A DNA stretch of 64,000 bases, taken from assembly GCF_013425525.1 (NCBI RefSeq), contig NZ_JACCKA010000009.1, forward strand, positions 1-64,000, in the 5' to 3' direction. Source of the DNA: Luteimonas salinisoli. Lineage in GTDB: Bacteria; Pseudomonadota; Gammaproteobacteria; Xanthomonadales; Xanthomonadaceae. The translations under genes and the position numbers were made by a program. Shown here piece after piece: positions 8,098 through 20,952 of the stretch (the first letter of the stretch is position 1; each line of letters starts with the position of its first letter). The notes below the pieces were generated by a model that saw only the letters and a list, made by a program, of their open reading frames with translations, was not told the DNA's origin and did not search any database.

Positions 8098-10077
8098 TCA
8101 GAAGTCCAGGTCGAAGCCGAGGTAGTAGCTGCGCCCCCGCTGCGGGTAGGGATACTGCAGGTCGATGCTGTCCTGGCGCGCGTCGCCGATGTTCTCGACG
8201 CCGCCGCGCAGGGTGAGCGCGCTGCCGATGCGGTAGCTCAGGTCCAGCGCGTACAGCGTATCGGCAGGCACCTCGATCGCCGGGCCGCGGCTGGGGTACT
8301 CGAGCTGGCTGCCGATGTATTCGGCGCGCAGCCGCGCGGTGAACGCGTCCACCGGGGTCCACGCCAGGGTCGCGGCGCCGCTGTGGTGGGAGCGCATCTC
8401 CAGCTTGCGGTCGGCGTCCTCGTCGCGGGCGTCGAGGTAGGTGTAGTTGCCTTCCAGCGCCAGCGTGGCGGTCAGATCGACCGCGCCGGCCAGCTCGATG
8501 CCGGCCAGGTGCGCGCGGTCGACGTTGCGGTAGGTGCGGATTTCCATCACCCCCGGCTGCCCGCAGCGCTCCACGCAGACGATCTCGATCAGGTCGCGCA
8601 GGCGATTCTCGAACGCGGTGGCCTGGGCGTGCCAGCGTTCGCCGCGGTACTGCGCGCTCAGCTCGTAAGTGGTGCTCACTTCCGGGCGCAGTTCGGGGTT
8701 GCCGAACAGTTCGAGCAGGCCGGCGATGCTGGCGTAGTACTCGGGCGACAGCTGCTTCAGCGTCGGCGCCTTGAAACCGCGGCCGGCGCCGCCCTTGAAC
8801 ACCCAGCCATCGCGCTCGTGCACCAGATAGGCGCGCGGGCTGTGCTGCCCGCCGAAACGCTGGTGACGGTCGTAGCGGTCACCGAGCACCAGCTCCCAGC
8901 CGTCGGCCAGTGCGATCTCGTCCTGCAGGAACACCGCGCGGTGGATGGTCTGGTCGCTGCCGGCGGTGTTGACCAGCACGTCCTCGAGGGACTCGCGGCG
9001 CCATTCGCCGCCGACGGTGACCCGGTGGCGCTCGCCGAACGTGCGCGCCAGGTGCCCGTCGGCGATCTCGTCGCGCAGGTGCTGCGGTCCGGTCGGATTG
9101 CCGGGGGCGCGGTGGTTGATCTTGTCGAGGCTGGCGCGGCTGAGCCGCAGCCCGCTTTCGCCCCAGCCCCAGCGTCCGCGGTGCGACAGCGCCCACTGTT
9201 CGCGATCGACCTCGTCGCGCGATTCGTAGATGTAGGGATTGCTGCCGCTCTGCAGGCCGTGGCGCACCCGCTCCTCGCGGCCGCCCAGCCAGCGCAGGTC
9301 GACGCGGTGGAACTCGCCCGGGGTCCAGCTCAGGGTGGCGCTGCCGCTGTCGGCGTCGCGCGCCTCGCGGCGGCTGGTGCCCGGGACCAGCGGATCGGGC
9401 GTCTCGTCGATCCGGCTGCGATCGGCCACCATGCTCAGGCCGAGCGTGTCCGCCACCAGCGGACCGCCGGCGTAGACCGCGAACTGCCGGCGGGAGCCGC
9501 CGTCGGCGGCCGGCTCACCGGCGTTGGCGCGCAGGCTGCCGCGCCAGGCGTCGGTGGCGCTGCGGCTGATCACGTTGACCACGCCGCCCAGCGCGTCCGA
9601 GCCGTACAGCGAGGACATCGGCCCGCGCACGATCTCGACCCGCTCGATCGCCGCGGCCGGCATCCAGCCCAGGTCGTAGTCGCTGTGGGCGATCGCGCCG
9701 ATCGAGCTGTTGACCCGCATGCCGTCGAGCAGGGTCACGGTATAGCTGGGGTCCATGCCGCGCACGCTGACGCCGCGCCGGTCCAGGCCGATGCCGCTCA
9801 GGCCGATGCCGGGCTCGCCGCGCAGCGCTTCGGCCAGGTCGTAGACCGGCCGCGCCGCCAGCTCCTCGCGGGTGATCACCGACATCGAGGCCGGCGCGGT
9901 GTCCAGAGTGCGCTCGCTGGCTGTGGCGGTGACCACCACTGCATCGAGGTCGGTGGCGCCCGGGGCCGCCGAAGTCTCGGCGGAGGCATGGCCAGCCAGG
10001 GCGGCGGCCAGCACGAGGATAGAGAGGGGGAAACGACGAATGGTGCTGGAGCGAGCTGCGACGTGGGCGAAGGGCAT
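8098..10077 (-). CDS. TonB-dependent outer-membrane receptor, CirA/BtuB type
   Basis: This is a 659-residue outer-membrane receptor with a signal peptide (about 1-33, ending GHASA). A TonB-box-like VVVTATASER is followed by a plug domain with GVSVRGMDPSYTVTLLDGMRV and IVRGPMSSLYGSDALGGVVNVI, then a beta-barrel ending in a terminal phenylalanine (YLGFDLDF). Such receptors import metal chelates, heme, cobalamin or siderophores. It is the first gene of a minus-strand operon with the CobN-like chelatase one base downstream. The start is uncertain: TTG at 10092 is in frame and would add five residues, but ATG at 10077 gives a cleaner signal peptide. A Zur-like palindrome lies 22 bases upstream. 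Confidence 0.9.
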   Translation of the reverse strand: MPFAHVAARSSTIRRFPLSILVLAAALAGHASAETSAAPGATDLDAVVVTATASERTLDTAPASMSVITREELAARPVYDLAEALRGEPGIGLSGIGLDRRGVSVRGMDPSYTVTLLDGMRVNSSIGAIAHSDYDLGWMPAAAIERVEIVRGPMSSLYGSDALGGVVNVISRSATDAWRGSLRANAGEPAADGGSRRQFAVYAGGPLVADTLGLSMVADRSRIDETPDPLVPGTSRREARDADSGSATLSWTPGEFHRVDLRWLGGREERVRHGLQSGSNPYIYESRDEVDREQWALSHRGRWGWGESGLRLSRASLDKINHRAPGNPTGPQHLRDEIADGHLARTFGERHRVTVGGEWRRESLEDVLVNTAGSDQTIHRAVFLQDEIALADGWELVLGDRYDRHQRFGGQHSPRAYLVHERDGWVFKGGAGRGFKAPTLKQLSPEYYASIAGLLELFGNPELRPEVSTTYELSAQYRGERWHAQATAFENRLRDLIEIVCVERCGQPGVMEIRTYRNVDRAHLAGIELAGAVDLTATLALEGNYTYLDARDEDADRKLEMRSHHSGAATLAWTPVDAFTARLRAEYIGSQLEYPSRGPAIEVPADTLYALDLSYRIGSALTLRGGVENIGDARQDSIDLQYPYPQRGRSYYLGFDLDF

Positions 10078-10098
10078 CAAAGGGCCGGGCAATCATGA

Positions 10099-10116
10099 GT
10101 GATGTTATAATATATC
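10099..10116 (-). promoter_or_regulatory. Zur-like palindrome at the receptor/chelatase promoter
   Basis: On the minus strand this reads GATATATTATAACATCAC, an AT-rich imperfect palindrome in very GC-rich DNA. One half matches the TGTTATA half-site known in Zur operators and the other half (TATATC) is degraded. TATATT within it could serve as a -10 for the operon, so a bound repressor would block transcription. The regulator assignment comes from memory of the motif, not from a matrix scan. Confidence 0.5.
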
Positions 10117-10464
10117 GCTAATCTGCCCCGAAGGGGATGCGGGCGAAGGGCGAACGTCATACCCCCGAAAAGGCATGCCCCAATCCGGACATGGCGCTCG
10201 AACGGAGTAACCAGACGCCCGCCCTGGACTCAGGCCTTCCAACGCCTCGGGGGGCGGCCGTACTCGGCGAACTCCTCCACCTCGAACGACGCGCGAGCCA
10301 TTCGGCCGGCTGGCCGATCTCCAGCGCTTCGGTCGCGGGCGTCGGCGGCGGGACTGGCACCCGTCGCAACCGTGGCGAGACATGGCGACCGCGTTCCGGC
10401 CGGTGCCGGCCGGCGCGGCCGGCGGATGCACGACGGAGGCGGGCTTCCTGCTACACCTGCGTGC
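10117..10464. other. intergenic region, no convincing gene
   Basis: About 350 bases lie between the divergent receptor operon and the GIY-YIG gene. A short CCCC-GAA-GGGG hairpin (10126-10136) adjoins the Zur-like site. A minus-strand frame reads from 10466 to 10230 but has only shadow-like Arg/Pro composition. No tRNA, terminator or repeat was recognised. Confidence 0.5.
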
Positions 10465-11028
10465 ATGACCAGCCTCGGCCGCTGCTACGTCTACGTGCTG
10501 CCCTGCACCTGGGAGGACCACTGCAAGGTCGGTTTCTCGCGCGACCCGCTCGGCCGCATGCAGGGCCTGCACCGGCGCTGGTTCGAGTTCTTCGACCTGG
10601 CCGGTGCCGCGCTGGTGGAAACCGAGACCGTGCGCGACGCCCGCGACCTGGAGCTGGAACTGCGGCGGCCGCTGGCCGCGCACCGGGCGCCGGCACCGCT
10701 GACGGTGCGCAAGCAGGCCGCCGGCCACACCGAATGGCTGCGCGGCGCCGCGCAGCCGCTGCAGCGCGCGGTCGCCGATCTGGCGCGGCGCGGCCACGTA
10801 GTGCACGCACCGCCGAACGAGTGGCTGCGCACCGCCCTGCACGCGCGCAGCGACCAGCTCTACGCCTGGACCCTGGCCCAGCTCTCGCCGGACGAACTGC
10901 AGCGCCTGGCCGGCCCCACGCCCACCCAGCAGCTGGTGCGCGACACCCTGGACGCGTATGCGGCCCTGGAGATCGAGGTGGAACCGCTGCTGCCGACGGA
11001 AGTGCTCGGCTGGTACCGCGGGAGCTGA
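10465..11028 (+). CDS. GIY-YIG superfamily protein (T5orf172-like)
   Basis: This 187-residue protein begins with CYVYVLPCTWEDHCKVGFSRD, the GIY-YIG nuclease entry strand (YVYVL) and the K(V/I)G segment of the T5orf172/DUF123 subset. LGRMQGLHRRW and a conserved E in the following strand also fit. The fold normally cuts DNA with one metal ion, but a small standalone protein like this has no assignable role. The C-terminal half (about residues 95-187) is helical and not recognised. ATG 10465 is chosen because it starts just before the motif. It points away from the receptor operon and stands alone. Confidence 0.6.
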   Translation: MTSLGRCYVYVLPCTWEDHCKVGFSRDPLGRMQGLHRRWFEFFDLAGAALVETETVRDARDLELELRRPLAAHRAPAPLTVRKQAAGHTEWLRGAAQPLQRAVADLARRGHVVHAPPNEWLRTALHARSDQLYAWTLAQLSPDELQRLAGPTPTQQLVRDTLDAYAALEIEVEPLLPTEVLGWYRGS

Positions 11029-11124
11029 GGCCTTGCCCCCGATCGCGCGGTGCTGGGATCCCGCTCCGGGATCGGGTTCGGCCGCCGGTGCTACCGGCGA
11101 GGTCGCCGGCAGGCGCGGGTGCCG

Positions 11125-12660
11125 CTATTCGGCGCCACGGCGGTAGTAGGCGCGCGAATCGCCCTGTTCGACGCTGAGCGCCCGCACCTTGCCGTGCGCG
11201 TCGCGGTGGAATTCGTACTGGAGGGTGGCCGCGGCGAAGCGGGTGGGGGACAGCGGCTGCAGGGTCCGCGGTTCGTCCTCGTCCGGCAGCCGGATACGCA
11301 TCGCGCCGTCGGCGATCGCGACTTGGACCGTGTCGGTGTCGAAGGAGTCGGCCAGGTTTCCGCGATGATCCATCGGCGCCGCGGCGTCCAGCCGATAAAT
11401 CCCGACGTAGTCGGCATAAATGGGCGCATGCAGATCCAGGTCGACGGTACGGACCAGCGGATTCACGCCCAGCCCGATCGCATCGGAGAGCGCGTTGCGG
11501 ATCTCGCGGTGCAGCGCGTAGCCATTGGCGCCGTTGGTCAGGATCGCGAAGCCGTCGCCCGTTTCGAGATATCCCTCGATCCACGCGTGATAGCTGTCGT
11601 TGGCGCCGCCGTGGTGAAAGATCCGGGTGGCGCCGGCGCCCTCCAGCCGCGGGCCCAGGCCGTGCGGGCTGGGCGCGACTTCGGTCATCATCTGCCGGGC
11701 GAGCGGTTGCGGCAGCAGCCCGTCCGCGCCGCGGTAACTCCGGATCAGCGCGCCGACGAAGGCGCCAAGCTCGTTGGCACTGGTCCACAGGCCGGAGGCG
11801 GCCTGCTCGGGGAATGCTTCCCAGCCGCGCGGCAGGGCGGTCGGCGCGCCGTCGCGGTCGTGCGCCCGGGCGATGTTGCCGCGCTCCGCCGGCAACGGGC
11901 TGAGGAAGGTGCTGCGATGCATGCCCAGCGGATCGAAGACCTGCGCACGCGCGACCGTCTCCAACGGCTGGCCGGTGACGTCCTCGATCACCCGTTGCTG
12001 GACCATCGTGCCGCCGCCCGAGTAGTCCACCTTCAGGCCCGGCGCGTGCTGCAGGCGAATGGGCGCGTTCTTCGCCGGCGACGTACCGTCCAGGATCTCC
12101 GGCAGGCTCGGCAAGGGCTCGCCGGGCAGGAAGTCCTTGAAGCCATGCACCGTCAACCCGGCGGTGTGCGACATCAGCATGCGCAGCGTGACCGGCGCGT
12201 TCGCGACGCCCGGCAACGGCGCGACCCGCCACCCGCGCAGGTCGTCGTTGACGTCGCGGTCGAGGTCGAGCCTGCCGTCGGCGACCAGCCGCAGCGAGGT
12301 GGCCGCAGTGGCGATCTTGCTGATCGAGCCGACCGAGAACAGGGTGTCGGCATCGACGGCCTCCTGCGTGCCGGCCCGGCGCACGCCGAAGCCCATCGCC
12401 TGCATCACCTGGCCGTCTTTCAGCACCGCGATGGCCACGCCCGGCACGCGGTGGTGCGCCATGCGCGCCTGCAGCGACCAGCGCGGCAGGGGCTCGCCGA
12501 CCTTCATCAGGTTCGAGCGCAGGCCGTGGGTCAGTACGGCTTGCAGCCCGACCGGTGCAGGCTCGCGTTCGCGGTCCTGCGCCTGCACGCCGGCCGCGGC
12601 CACCAAGGCGCAGGCCGCCATCAGCGCCGGGAGGATCCCGGCGTGCATGCTCGTTTTCAT
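11125..12660 (-). CDS. class C beta-lactamase-fold serine hydrolase
   Basis: This 511-residue exported serine hydrolase has a signal peptide ending near AGVQA (about residue 26). The catalytic triad of motifs is visible: SxxK in FSVGSISKIATA, YSG in KVDYSGGGTM (the YxN position) and HxG in FHHGGANDSYH. A C-terminal domain of about 130 residues follows the beta-lactamase fold, as in many esterases and D-aminopeptidases of this superfamily. The gene lies 58 bases downstream of an M56/BlaI pair, so it is the likely target of that regulatory pair. Real beta-lactam hydrolysis is possible but not shown by sequence; peptidase or esterase activity is equally likely. Confidence 0.88.
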   Translation of the reverse strand: MKTSMHAGILPALMAACALVAAAGVQAQDREREPAPVGLQAVLTHGLRSNLMKVGEPLPRWSLQARMAHHRVPGVAIAVLKDGQVMQAMGFGVRRAGTQEAVDADTLFSVGSISKIATAATSLRLVADGRLDLDRDVNDDLRGWRVAPLPGVANAPVTLRMLMSHTAGLTVHGFKDFLPGEPLPSLPEILDGTSPAKNAPIRLQHAPGLKVDYSGGGTMVQQRVIEDVTGQPLETVARAQVFDPLGMHRSTFLSPLPAERGNIARAHDRDGAPTALPRGWEAFPEQAASGLWTSANELGAFVGALIRSYRGADGLLPQPLARQMMTEVAPSPHGLGPRLEGAGATRIFHHGGANDSYHAWIEGYLETGDGFAILTNGANGYALHREIRNALSDAIGLGVNPLVRTVDLDLHAPIYADYVGIYRLDAAAPMDHRGNLADSFDTDTVQVAIADGAMRIRLPDEDEPRTLQPLSPTRFAAATLQYEFHRDAHGKVRALSVEQGDSRAYYRRGAE

Positions 12661-12718
12661 TGCGGGATCCCTCTGGTGGACGCTGCGGACCTGCGGACCA
12701 CTGCGGCCGGGCGGCCGG

Positions 12719-14248
12719 TCAGCCGTTGCCCGGCACCGCGCCCCGGCCGATCAGGTACTCGCGCACCTCGCGGCCGCGCGCTTGGTTCAGGGGCGAGCGC
12801 CACTGGCCGAAGTCGGCGCGCACACCGAGGTTGACGTCGGCGCCGTGCGCGACCAGGCGCTCCACCACCGGCAGATGCCCGTGGCGCGCTGCATTGATCA
12901 GCGCGGTCTCGTCGCCCGGGACGATGGCATCGACGCTTGCGCCCGAGTCCAGCAGCAGCGCCACGGCTTCGCGGTGCCCGCCCATCGCCGCCATGATCAG
13001 CGGATTGCCATCGCCACGCGCCGGGCGGTTCACGTCGGCGCCCATGCGCAGCAGCGCGGTGATCATCGGCAGGTCGCCGGCCCTGGCGGCGGCGATCAGC
13101 GCGGTGCCGTCGCCGGGCACCACGGCATCGATGTCCGCGCCGCGCCGCAGCAGCGCCCGTACCTCGTCGAGGCGGCCACCGCCGGCCGCTTCCACCAGCA
13201 ACCGGGCGTCGGCCATGCGCAGCGACGCGGGGACTTCGTCGTCCGGCGCGCCCATTCGCGGCGTGGCCGCCAACGTCAGCGTCACGCTCGACGCCAGCAT
13301 CAGGCCGAACAGGAGCAGTGCGGGCTTGCCCCGCGGCGAAACAGCATGCTTGTCCATTTCCAGGAGTCCTTCTATGCGTTGGTGCAGGCCCGCGCGGCCG
13401 GCAAAGATGCCACTGGCCAGCACGAGGGGATCGGGAAGCAGTAGCGCCTGCTCGGCGCTGCGCAGCAGCGAGTTCGCGTAGTGCCGGCCCACGCCGGTGC
13501 GCGCGGCGGCGAACGCGTCGCAGGCCATCTCGCGCGCCAGGTCGAGCCGCGAAGCGATCAACCGCAGGAACGGGTTCCACCAGTAGACGGCGACGAGTAC
13601 GTGCTGGACGAGCGACCACGCCATGTCGCCGCGCCGCACGTGCGCGATCTCGTGGCGCAGCACGTCGCGAAGCGCGGCCTCGGACAGTTCGGCCACCAAC
13701 GCCCGCGGTACCAGGATGCAGGGGTGCGCCAGGCCGACCACCATCGGGCTACGGATGCCGGTGGACACCCGGACGGTGGCGTTGGCGGGCAGTTCGCTGC
13801 GGACCAGGCGCTCCAGGTGGGGCGAGCTGCGCGACGTATCGCGCAGGCGCCGCGCCCGATACCAACCTGCCCACAGGCGCCCTAGGCTCCAGAGCGTTCC
13901 CAACACCCACGCCAGCAGCACGATCGGCTGCAACCCTGCCAGCATTGCGCGCGTGGGCAGTGCATCGCCCGCCACGACGGATGCAACGGTGGTTGCGCGT
14001 GCTGCCGGCGCAATGGTTGCCAGCGGCGCGTTCGCCGTCGGGCCGGCTGTCGACGCGTCGCCCGGCAGCAGCACCGCCAGCGGCGAGACCGCCGCCAGCA
14101 GGAGAACGCAGAGCCACATCCACGAACGCGCCCGTGCGCTTGGCCGCCGCAGCCGGAAGACCAGCAGCGCCAGCAGCAGGAGCACCGCGCTCTGCCAAAG
14201 GTGCTGCACGCCGATGGCGACGACGACCTCCGGCCAACGATCGCTCAT
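12719..14248 (-). CDS. M56 (BlaR1/MecR1-like) peptidase with C-terminal ankyrin repeats
   Basis: This 509-residue membrane protein has helices near 15-33, 43-61, 104-122 and 308-328. The zinc-peptidase motif HEIAH lies at 199-203, with E240 in LAREMACDAF as the third ligand candidate, as in BlaR1. In BlaR1 the external C-terminus is a penicillin-binding sensor; here it is replaced after the last helix by about four ankyrin repeats (about 345-505; e.g. GDGTALIAAARAGDLPMITA). The peptidase would cleave or inactivate the BlaI-type repressor encoded upstream. The ATG at 14248 overlaps the blaI stop (ATGA). The ankyrin part should lie in the periplasm and may sense a protein ligand instead of a drug. 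Confidence 0.87.
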   Translation of the reverse strand: MSDRWPEVVVAIGVQHLWQSAVLLLLALLVFRLRRPSARARSWMWLCVLLLAAVSPLAVLLPGDASTAGPTANAPLATIAPAARATTVASVVAGDALPTRAMLAGLQPIVLLAWVLGTLWSLGRLWAGWYRARRLRDTSRSSPHLERLVRSELPANATVRVSTGIRSPMVVGLAHPCILVPRALVAELSEAALRDVLRHEIAHVRRGDMAWSLVQHVLVAVYWWNPFLRLIASRLDLAREMACDAFAAARTGVGRHYANSLLRSAEQALLLPDPLVLASGIFAGRAGLHQRIEGLLEMDKHAVSPRGKPALLLFGLMLASSVTLTLAATPRMGAPDDEVPASLRMADARLLVEAAGGGRLDEVRALLRRGADIDAVVPGDGTALIAAARAGDLPMITALLRMGADVNRPARGDGNPLIMAAMGGHREAVALLLDSGASVDAIVPGDETALINAARHGHLPVVERLVAHGADVNLGVRADFGQWRSPLNQARGREVREYLIGRGAVPGNG

Positions 14249-14640
14249 TTTCGCTTCCTCGGTCTGGGGGCGGCGTCCACCCGGTCCTGCAGGGCCTGCA
14301 GCTCGGCCAGATCGAGATCGTGTTCCTCGATCAGGTGCTGGGCCAGCACGTCGGGCGAGCCGCCGAAGAACTGCCGGAGCACATTGTTCAGCGCCTGCCG
14401 GCGCGCCTCGACGCGACTGATCGCGGCGCGGTAGACGAAGGCGCGGCCCTCGGTGCGATACGCCACCAGCCCCTTGCGCTCGAGCACCTTGAACATCGTC
14501 AGCACGGTGGTGTACGCCACCGGCTTCGTCTTCGACAGCTCCTCGGCCACCTCGCGCACCGAAGCCTCCTTGCGGGTCCAGAGCACCTCCAGGATCGCGC
14601 GCTCGGAGTTGGTCGGCGTGGGCGAGGTGGGGCGGGCCAT
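14245..14640 (-). CDS. BlaI/MecI/CopY-family repressor
   Basis: This 131-residue winged-helix repressor carries the family signature ERAILEVLWTRKEASVREVAEELS and AYTTVLTMFKVLERKGLV in the DNA-binding half (about residues 12-75), followed by a helical dimerisation half. BlaI proteins bind palindromic operators and are released when a cognate M56 peptidase acts on them. The peptidase gene overlaps it by four bases. Two palindromes of the form ACTA-N6-TAGT lie just upstream, so the operon is almost certainly autoregulated. It is likely to control itself, the M56-ankyrin gene and the downstream hydrolase. Confidence 0.92.
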   Translation of the reverse strand: MARPTSPTPTNSERAILEVLWTRKEASVREVAEELSKTKPVAYTTVLTMFKVLERKGLVAYRTEGRAFVYRAAISRVEARRQALNNVLRQFFGGSPDVLAQHLIEEHDLDLAELQALQDRVDAAPRPRKRK

Positions 14641-14651
14641 CGGAGGGTCCT

Positions 14652-14717
14652 ACTAATTCGTTAGTTGGTGGGCGGACGGTAGCGGAGCCGTGCGACGCTG
14701 TCAACTAAAGAACTAGT
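14652..14717 (-). promoter_or_regulatory. paired BlaI-type operators and promoter
   Basis: Two palindromes share the form ACTA-N6-TAGT: ACTAATTCGTTAGT (14652-14665) and ACTAAAGAACTAGT (14704-14717). Their centres are 52 bases apart, about five helical turns. On the minus strand a TTGACA (14704-14699) partly within the second site and a weak TACCGT 17 bases on (14681-14676) could form the promoter, placing one operator at -35 and one near the leader. Confidence 0.7.
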
Positions 14718-14802
14718 AGTCGCCCATCCGACATCGTCAGCCCTGGCGGACCCTCGGGCGCGACGCTCCGGGATCGCGCGGCCGCGCGGGCCGGGCGCGG
14801 GG

Positions 14803-15974
14803 TCAGGACACCGCGGCGCCGGGCGCCTGCTGCGGCTCCGGCGCGTCCGGATCGTTACCGCAGCTGACCAGAACCGGTTCCTCGATGGCGCCGGCGGCCT
14901 GCAGGTTGCGCAGCGCCAGGATCGCGGTGGCGCTGAGTTCGCTGCCCTGGCGGAGCAGCATGGTGCCGCGGGTGCTGGCGATGTCGCGCTCCACCCGCCA
15001 GCCCGGCATCAGCTCGCGGATACGCGCCAGCCGCGGGCCCTCGTGGATCCGCAGGCGCAGGCTGCCCAACGCCTTGACGATGTCGGCCGGGATTTCCGGT
15101 TCGAGCATGCGCACGCCCTCGATGGCGCTGGCCGCCGACTCCTTGCGCGACAGGCCGCGCACCAGATGCAGCGCGGCGCGCAGCAGTTGCGCGCCGCGCA
15201 CGACTTCGTCGGGCTCGGTGTAGGGCGGCGGTGCGGCCTGGTAGCGGACGATCCGGGCCACGGCGCCCAGGCGCGGGATCTCGGCCAGCAGCCGATGCCC
15301 GACCTCCGGGTGCGATTCCACCAGCCGGCGCTCCTCTTCGGTCAGCTCGCCCCCGGCCAGGTCGCGCTGGAGCAGGTCCACGGGCACGCCCACGCAGCCG
15401 ACATGGCTGAGCGAGGCGGCCACCCGCACCGCCCAGCTGTCGGTCCAGGCCAGCCTGTCGGCGACATGGGCGACGCAGGTCTGCAGCAGTTCGGAGCGGT
15501 GGAACGCGCCCGGCGCCACCATCGACAGCACCTCGGTGAGCATGCGGATGGTGCCGGCCAGCGTGGTCTCCAGCAACTCGCGCTCGACCAGGATGCGCCG
15601 GTGCAATCGCACCGCCTCGTGCAGGGTGGCGGTGAGCTCGTCGGTGGGGCAGGGCTTGCGCAGAAAGCGGAAGATGGCGCCTTGATTGATCGCGGCGATC
15701 GCCGACTCGGTGTCGGCCTGACCGGTCAGCAGCACCCGCACCGTGTCCGGGGCACGCTCGCGCGCCAGCCCGAGGAACGTCGCGCCGTCCATCGCCGGCA
15801 TGCGCATGTCGGACATGACGACGTCGAACGGCGGTGCGCCCGCCATCGCCGCCAGGCCGGCCTCGCCTCCGCCGGCGGTCACCACCTCGAACTGGCCGAA
15901 CAGGTTGCGCTGCAGCGCGGCGAGCAGGTTGGGCTCGTCGTCCACGCACAGGATCCGCGGCAGGGCCGTCTCGC

Positions 15975-15978
<4 letters not shown>
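14803..15978 (-). CDS. response regulator with degenerate HD-GYP output domain
   Basis: This 391-residue protein has an N-terminal receiver (about 5-125; DDE near 13-15, phospho-acceptor D57 in VVMSDMRMP, K108 in FLRKPCP). An HD-GYP-like region (about 150-270) follows. Its HD/K block, normally HDIGKIGIP, reads SHVGCVGVP (191-199), so the metal-binding aspartate and the lysine are lost, and GYP is replaced by proline-rich sequence near 249-253. It should not hydrolyse cyclic-di-GMP and may act by protein contacts instead. The C-terminal 120 residues are not recognised. GTG at 15978 overlaps the kinase stop (GTGA), so it is the likely phosphorylation target of that kinase. Confidence 0.88.
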
Positions 15979-20710
<4,732 letters not shown>

Positions 20711-20731
20711 GCGCGGCAGCGAGAGACGACG

Positions 20732-20757
20732 GAAGGCCCGGGCTTGCCCGGGCCTTC
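20732..20757 (+). terminator. terminator of isocitrate dehydrogenase
   Basis: A perfect GC-rich stem GAAGGCCCGGGC / GCCCGGGCCTTC closes on a very short loop and is followed by TTC. It sits 21 bases after the stop codon. Confidence 0.8.
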
Positions 20758-20952
20758 TTCATGGCGGCATGTCCATGACGTACCGGCGCGCACGGAGGTG
20801 GCGAATCCGCGCCTGCAGCGCTCGCGATGATCGAAGCGACGATTGCCGCGCCAACCGGTACGCCAGTCGAGACCATCCGACCGGTGCGCACGCCGGCCTT
20901 TCCCGACGCCATCACGGGCCCGGCTGCGCCGGGCGCTGTGCCGTCCGTCTGC

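Noticed and set aside
10230-10466. A 78-codon minus-strand frame in the gap before the GIY-YIG gene
   Set aside because: Arg/Pro/Ala-rich with no ribosome site or domain; likely random.
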